A stretch of DNA of 25,848 nucleotides, taken from assembly GCA_041747155.1 (NCBI GenBank), contig JBGTFQ010000184.1, forward strand, positions 1 to 25,848, written 5' to 3'. Each line of letters opens with the position of its first letter. The first letter of the stretch is position 1. The position numbers were made by a program, and so were the translations under genes. The stretch comes from JACDDK01 sp041747155. Lineage in GTDB: Bacteria; Actinomycetota; Rubrobacteria; Rubrobacterales; Rubrobacteraceae. Below are positions 21,853-25,848 of the stretch, one piece after another. The notes beneath the pieces were generated by a model. That model saw only the letters and a program-made list of their open reading frames with translations. It did no database searches and had not been told where the DNA came from.

Positions 21853-22901
21853 ACCACCAGCTCTTCGAGTGGACGACGCTCGCGGCGTTTCGGTGGGTCA
21901 CCCTCCGCGTAGCCGAGCGTCAATAGCGCGTGCGGGACGAGCTTTGGGTCTAGATCCAACGCCCGGACCACTTCCCTCGGACTAAAGAGCGGGGCGCACA
22001 TCCAGCCCGCGTCCAAGCCAAGTTCGTAAGCGGCGAGCAAGGCGTTTTGGGCTGCGGCTCCGAGGCTCTGCACCGCCATCGTAGTTTCGTTGGACTGACG
22101 ATCTGGATCGGGGTATTCGTCCAGGTCTTCGAGGTACAGGCACAGCAACACGAGCACCGGCGCGTCGAGCAGTCGCCGTCGGGAGCCTTCGAGACGCTTC
22201 TCGACTATTTCGGGGCTCTGGCCGTCCATCTGGAGGTTCGAGCGCCACTCCTCTCCCATTGCGTCCGACAGGCGGGTTTTGGTCTCTTCTCGTCGGATCA
22301 CGGCAAAGCGCCAGGGTTGGCGACCGTGGAGTGATGGAGCCCATCGGGCGGCTTCCAGAACCCGATCCACTTGTTCTTGGGAAACATCTTTGTCTAGGTA
22401 ACGTCGAACCGAACGTCGCCCTCGGACCGCATCCAGCACGTCGTGGCTCGCATCCTGTGCGTCGAGCGTGCCCCAGGAAGTCGTTTTCTCGGCCTGGATC
22501 GCAATGATCGGGTTCTCTTCTATCTTCATCTGCTCGTACTGATGGTACTTGCCCCGTAAAAGCCGGATGGCAACGGTGTGCTCGGGGGTCTCCGGTTGGA
22601 GTAGTGATGCCTGTCCGCGCACCATGACGAACGCGAGCAGACGCCAATCTTCCGTGTAGTGGTCGGCGATCAAGGACACTTCCGGGTTTTCGAGGATGTT
22701 GCGGACGCGCTTGAGACTAGTAGGTACCACATCCTTTGGCTTCTCATCCAGGGCGATGTAGATGACGCTCGGTTTGTAAGCGAAACAGACCGGGATGGCG
22801 TGCGGTTTTCCTTGGGCGTCGGCGGTCGCTAGCCGAGCTACGCGCTGACGGACTAGGAATGCGGTCTGGTCCGGGGTCAGGACGGTTGGCTCGGTGTTCA
22901 T
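21840..22901 (-). CDS. PPOX-domain protein fused to FbiB-like nitroreductase domain
   Basis: The 353-residue protein has two parts. Residues 1-145 form a split-barrel PPOX/pyridoxamine-oxidase-like domain (FLVRQRVARLATADAQGKPH, GTLD near 147) like the group of mycobacterial Rv0121, often F420-dependent. Residues 155-353 are a nitroreductase-fold domain (RRSVRRYLDKDVS, LHGRQPWRF, LGLDAGWMCAPLFSP). In order and wording these motifs resemble the C-terminal domain of FbiB, which reduces dehydro-F420-0 using FMN. It lies tail-to-tail with fbiC and last in the sulfate operon, nine bases after the YhhQ-type gene. I infer a role in F420 maturation or F420-linked reduction. A plain FMN nitroreductase is the alternative. 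No clear ribosome binding site precedes ATG 22901, consistent with coupling. Confidence 0.8.
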   Translation of the reverse strand: MNTEPTVLTPDQTAFLVRQRVARLATADAQGKPHAIPVCFAYKPSVIYIALDEKPKDVVPTSLKRVRNILENPEVSLIADHYTEDWRLLAFVMVRGQASLLQPETPEHTVAIRLLRGKYHQYEQMKIEENPIIAIQAEKTTSWGTLDAQDASHDVLDAVRGRRSVRRYLDKDVSQEQVDRVLEAARWAPSLHGRQPWRFAVIRREETKTRLSDAMGEEWRSNLQMDGQSPEIVEKRLEGSRRRLLDAPVLVLLCLYLEDLDEYPDPDRQSNETTMAVQSLGAAAQNALLAAYELGLDAGWMCAPLFSPREVVRALDLDPKLVPHALLTLGYAEGDPPKRRERRPLEELVVYRD

Positions 22902-22910
22902 CGAGGTGGG

Positions 22911-23591
22911 TTAGCGACCGAAGGGCAGCGGGTTGAAGCTGGTGTCGCGGTCGTAGACATCCACGCCTTCGGCCCGCTTGAGATAGTTTACGACGAGGTA
23001 GGTTAGCGGGGTGGCGAGGGTTTCGTAGGCGGATTTCAGGATCCACTGGGTCAATATGATCGGGATAATGGCTCCGGTCGGTATGGTGAAGGCGAAAGCT
23101 AAAGTAACGAAGACTATTGAGTCGAGTCCTTGTCCTACTATGGTCGAGGAGATGGTACGGAGCCACAGAAAGCGGCCTTCGGTGGCGACCTTCATCTTGG
23201 CTAGTACGATGGAGTTGGCAAACGAGCCTATGAGGTAGGCACAGAACGAGGCGAACAGAAGTCGTGGGGCGTAGCCGAGGATGGTTTCGTAGGCGGCTTG
23301 GCCTTCCCAAAAGCCGGCTGCGGGAAGTATGCTGCCCAGGGAGATCGCGGCGACGGCCAAGAGGTTGCAGAGGAAGGCCAGCCAGATCACACGCCGCGCC
23401 TTCCGGTAGCCGTAGACTTCGGTGAGCACGTCGCCGAAGATGTAGCTGATCGGGAATATAAGCGTACCCGCGTCGAGCACGAGACTCCCTACTCCGATGA
23501 GCTTCACCGCCATGATGTTGGCGGTTATTAGACACGTCACGAAGACCGCCGCGACGGTCAGAAAGCGGTGCGAGTAGCGCTCTTCGCTCAT
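22911..23591 (-). CDS. yhhQ: YhhQ-family (queuosine precursor) transporter
   Basis: This 226-residue membrane protein of the VUT/YhhQ (DUF165) family has about six hydrophobic segments. It shows the family's N-terminal block TCLITANIMAVKLIG, then PISYIFGDVLTEVYGYRKAR, ASFCAYLIGSF and LRTISSTIVGQGLDS. E. coli YhhQ imports the queuosine precursors preQ0 and preQ1. The ATG at 23591 overlaps the TauE-type gene stop (ATGA); a frame open upstream to 23630 lies in that gene and is not used. It sits in a sulfate-activation operon with no queuosine gene nearby, so its cargo here is uncertain. A preQ1 or similar riboswitch would not be expected inside an operon with overlapping genes, and I see none. 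Confidence 0.87.
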   Translation of the reverse strand: MSEERYSHRFLTVAAVFVTCLITANIMAVKLIGVGSLVLDAGTLIFPISYIFGDVLTEVYGYRKARRVIWLAFLCNLLAVAAISLGSILPAAGFWEGQAAYETILGYAPRLLFASFCAYLIGSFANSIVLAKMKVATEGRFLWLRTISSTIVGQGLDSIVFVTLAFAFTIPTGAIIPIILTQWILKSAYETLATPLTYLVVNYLKRAEGVDVYDRDTSFNPLPFGR

Positions 23592-24394
23592 GACAGCAAC
23601 AACCTTAGACCGACGAAGACGAGCATACAAGCTAGTATAGTCTTGAGGGGCTTGCCGGGGATCCAGGGTGCCACCCGACTCCCGATGAGCACGCCGGGAA
23701 CACTACCGAGCAGCAGACTTCCCGCCAGCCCAAAATCCACGTTTCCTTGGGTCATGTGCGCTATTCCAACAACTAGCGAGAGAACGGTCGCATGGGCGAT
23801 GTCCGTCCCGACTATGACTGCGGGGGCTATGGGGTAGAGCAACAGTAGGATCACGGCCATCACGCTGCCGGAGCCGATGGACGTGAGCCCGACGAGATAT
23901 CCCCCGAACGCGCCAAAGACTATCGTGTAGGCTCGACGCTTCGTGCTCATGCGGGTCTTGCCGTCCCAGACACCGGGTTTCGGGGTGTCGCTCGGACGTC
24001 GCTGCGGCATGAAGTATTCGCGGTAGATCAGGGACGCCCCCACTAGCACGAGCGTGCAGGCTATTATGGTGATCATGGTAGCCTTTAATGTCTCCGGGTC
24101 GAAGACGTTCTCCATCCATTCGAGTGTCGCTACCCCGAGCAAACCCGCCGGAATACTGCCGATACCTAGAAATACCGCGACTTCGAGGTTAACGGACCTC
24201 TGACGGTAGTGTTGCACCGATCCGGTCAGTTTGGTGACGGTCGCGTAGACCATGTCCGTGCCGACGGCGGTGGCGGGCGGAATGCCCATTACCGTCACCA
24301 AGAACGGCGTCATAAGAGAGCCGCCCCCCACTCCCGTCAGGCCCACTAGAAAACCGACCAGCAGGCCAAACAGGACAGGGGTTAGGTCGAGCAT
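23588..24394 (-). CDS. TauE/SafE-family anion permease
   Basis: This is a 268-residue integral membrane protein of the TauE/SafE (DUF81) family. It has two homologous halves, each opening with a glycine-rich helix: VGFLVGLTGVGGGSLMTP at the N-terminus and GGYLVGLTSIGSGSVMAV after residue 165. The halves are joined by a charged cytoplasmic loop (YREYFMPQRR...). Members move sulfite, sulfoacetate, sulfate or other small anions. Its ATG overlaps the cysC stop by one base (TAATG) and its stop overlaps the next start, so it is translated with PAPS-forming enzymes. Sulfate uptake is the simplest role in this context. Sulfite export is the alternative. Confidence 0.9.
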   Translation of the reverse strand: MLDLTPVLFGLLVGFLVGLTGVGGGSLMTPFLVTVMGIPPATAVGTDMVYATVTKLTGSVQHYRQRSVNLEVAVFLGIGSIPAGLLGVATLEWMENVFDPETLKATMITIIACTLVLVGASLIYREYFMPQRRPSDTPKPGVWDGKTRMSTKRRAYTIVFGAFGGYLVGLTSIGSGSVMAVILLLLYPIAPAVIVGTDIAHATVLSLVVGIAHMTQGNVDFGLAGSLLLGSVPGVLIGSRVAPWIPGKPLKTILACMLVFVGLRLLLS

Positions 24395-24960
24395 TAGACG
24401 CGGTCGTAGTTCCTGGCGGGCCGCAGATAGCCAAGCTCTTCGAGGTGGTCCACGACGCGACGGGCGCTATCCGCGGGCTCCTCCTCGTTGGTCTTTATGT
24501 GAAGCTCCGGGGAGACCGGCGCCTCGTAGGGATCTGAGACACCCGTGAACTGCGGTATCTCACCCGAGAAAGCCTTCGCGTACAAGCCCTTCACGTCGCG
24601 CTCGGCGCACACGTCCAGGGGCGCGTCGACGAAGACCTCCAGGAAGTTCTCTCCGACGTTGCGCCGGACTTGGTCCCGAACCTCCTTGAACGGCGAGATG
24701 GCCGAGACGATCACACCCACCCCGTTACGAGTTAGTAGATCCGCGACAAAACCGATCCGCAAAACGTTGGTGTCCCGATCCTCGCGAGAGAATCCAAGAC
24801 CTTTGCTCAAGTTGGTCCGCACGATGTCGCCGTCGAGCACTTCTATGTTGCCGTGCCGCTCGCGAAGGTCGCGCTCGACGATCTCCGCGATGGTCGTCTT
24901 GCCCGCGCCTGAAAGCCCAGTGAACCACAGCGTGAATCCGGTACCGTAATTGTTCTCCAT
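24394..24960 (-). CDS. cysC: Adenylylsulfate kinase
   Basis: CysC phosphorylates adenosine 5'-phosphosulfate to PAPS. The 188-residue length is normal for the stand-alone bacterial enzyme. It has the P-loop GLSGAGKTT (15-23), VLDGDIVRTNLSKGLGFS, the DRDTNVLRIGFVA block and the lid region DVCAERDVKGLYAKA, followed by FTGVSDPYEAP, all typical. The ATG at 24960 has AGGAGG (minus strand of 24967-24972) six bases upstream and follows sat by 24 bases. PAPS can feed assimilatory reduction or sulfotransferases. No PAPS reductase or sulfotransferase is visible in the window. Confidence 0.96.
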   Translation of the reverse strand: MENNYGTGFTLWFTGLSGAGKTTIAEIVERDLRERHGNIEVLDGDIVRTNLSKGLGFSREDRDTNVLRIGFVADLLTRNGVGVIVSAISPFKEVRDQVRRNVGENFLEVFVDAPLDVCAERDVKGLYAKAFSGEIPQFTGVSDPYEAPVSPELHIKTNEEEPADSARRVVDHLEELGYLRPARNYDRV

Positions 24961-24984
24961 ATCTATCCTCCTCTTGGTTCTGTG

Positions 24985-25848
24985 TTAGCCCGCGTAATTG
25001 CGCGGTTGCTTGATCGTTTTCTCTTCGTCGGTAAGGCCGTTTATAAGAACTTCGACGACCTCGGGCCGCGAGAACTCCGGCGGCGGATACTCACCGTTGC
25101 CGAGCATCTCCCGCACCTTCGTGCCGGACAGGAATACGTGGTTCTCCTTGTCGTGCGGGCAAGTTTTGGTCGTACCCATACCCTCGCACGCCTTGCAGAA
25201 AAACGAATGCTCGAACATGAGAGGTGTGATCTCAAGCTCTTCAGCCGTGAACTCGTCGAAGATGTGCTGAGCATCGTAAGTCCCATAGTAACTACCGACA
25301 CCCGCGTGATCCCGCCCAACTATAAAGTGCGTGCAACCATAGTTCTTGCGGCACAAGGCGTGGAAGATTGCCTCCCGAGGCCCGGCATAGCGCATAGCCG
25401 CCGGGAAAACGGCGAGTACCGTCCGGTTCTTGGGATAATAGTTATCCAGAATGGTCTCGTAGGACTTCATCCGTACCGCAGCCGAAATGTCATCGGACTT
25501 GGTCTCTCCCACCAAAGGATTGAGCAGCAATCCGTCAACGGTCTCCAACGCACTCTTCTGGATATATTCGTGCGCCCGATGCACGGGGTTGCGAGTCTGG
25601 AAACCAACCACGCGCTTCCAACCCTTCTCCGCAAAGACCGCCCGAAGCTCCGCTGGCTCGTAGTAATAGCCGGGGAACGGACGCGGGTTTGGCTGATCTT
25701 CGAGCAGCGTAACCTCGCCGCCGATGAGCATATCGCCCTGGTTGTAGACGAACGCGACGCCGGGATGCTCGCTGTCCGTGGTGCGATACACCTGACTGGC
25801 CTCGTGCTCTTTATCGTAGGCGTAGATATCTTCGACGGTCATCGTGGC
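24985..25848 (-). CDS. sat: Sulfate adenylyltransferase, N-terminus outside the window
   Basis: Sat makes APS and pyrophosphate from sulfate and ATP. The frame is open through the right edge of the window (Ala-Thr before the first Met at 25842), and the PUA-like N-terminal domain is missing, so this is a 287-residue fragment of a protein normally near 390. Visible motifs are FQTRNPVHRAHEYIQK (ATP-binding QXRNPXHXXHE), GETKSDDI, FIVGRDHAGVG and a zinc-type cluster CKACEGMGTTKTCPHD, then GTKVREML. This is the homo-oligomeric Sat type, not CysND. It heads the visible part of an operon with cysC, the TauE-type permease, yhhQ and the PPOX fusion. Confidence 0.95.
   Translation of the reverse strand, partial: ATMTVEDIYAYDKEHEASQVYRTTDSEHPGVAFVYNQGDMLIGGEVTLLEDQPNPRPFPGYYYEPAELRAVFAEKGWKRVVGFQTRNPVHRAHEYIQKSALETVDGLLLNPLVGETKSDDISAAVRMKSYETILDNYYPKNRTVLAVFPAAMRYAGPREAIFHALCRKNYGCTHFIVGRDHAGVGSYYGTYDAQHIFDEFTAEELEITPLMFEHSFFCKACEGMGTTKTCPHDKENHVFLSGTKVREMLGNGEYPPPEFSRPEVVEVLINGLTDEEKTIKQPRNYAG

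Noticed and set aside
1..25848. CRISPR arrays, insertion sequences, phage genes or known defence systems
   Set aside because: No spaced direct repeats, transposase, integrase or terminal inverted repeats were seen by reading. Only the DUF429-like gene hints at transfer.

Overview
The window is chromosomal bacterial DNA of moderately high GC, estimated by eye at about 57-60%. It has dense operons and many GTG and TTG starts. A fused FO synthase (fbiC), a PPOX protein of the type that often binds F420 and a CysA-type rhodanese suggest an actinobacterium. Rubrobacter or a related deep branch is plausible, but that is inference from gene content; no marker gene is present. I saw no rRNA, tRNA, CRISPR array, insertion sequence or phage gene.

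Layout. (1) 1-2688 (+): the end of an osmoprotectant (QAT family) ABC transporter operon, consisting of a partial ATPase, two permeases and a binding lipoprotein, closed by a 12-bp-stem hairpin. An alpha/beta hydrolase follows. (2) 3518-11460: a histidine-utilisation locus. A divergent HutH-like lyase lies on the minus strand. On the plus strand are an RpiR-type regulator, an M20 amidohydrolase, hutU, hutF and hutI, each overlapping the next by 1-8 bases. (3) 11487-17931: mixed small transcription units. These are a hypothetical protein, a small LPXTG surface protein preceded by a coupled 22-codon ORF, a dual-specificity phosphatase, a metallophosphoesterase, argH, a DUF429-like protein, and a pair made of an IscU-like protein and a two-domain sulfurtransferase. 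(4) 18102-21852 (+): a GT1 glycosyltransferase that seems to start at ACG, then fbiC. (5) 25848-21840 (-): a tight operon of sat, cysC, a TauE/SafE permease, a YhhQ-type transporter, and a PPOX-nitroreductase fusion that converges on fbiC.

How the genes fit together. HutU, HutI and HutF would take urocanate to imidazolone propionate, formiminoglutamate and N-formylglutamate. No HutG deformylase is present, and the M20 amidohydrolase is the natural candidate for that step. The HutH-like protein aligns well with histidine ammonia-lyase but lacks the Ala-Ser-Gly triad that forms the MIO cofactor, so the first step is in doubt. Sat and CysC make APS and PAPS. FbiC makes the F420 chromophore precursor, and the C-terminal half of the neighbouring fusion resembles the reductase domain of FbiB.

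Most interesting points: the MIO-less HutH-like protein, the M20 enzyme in the HutG position, an IscU-like protein with only one of three ligand cysteines, the PPOX-FbiB-like fusion beside fbiC, an apparent ACG start codon, and a metallophosphoesterase with an in-frame TAG followed by 33 open codons.
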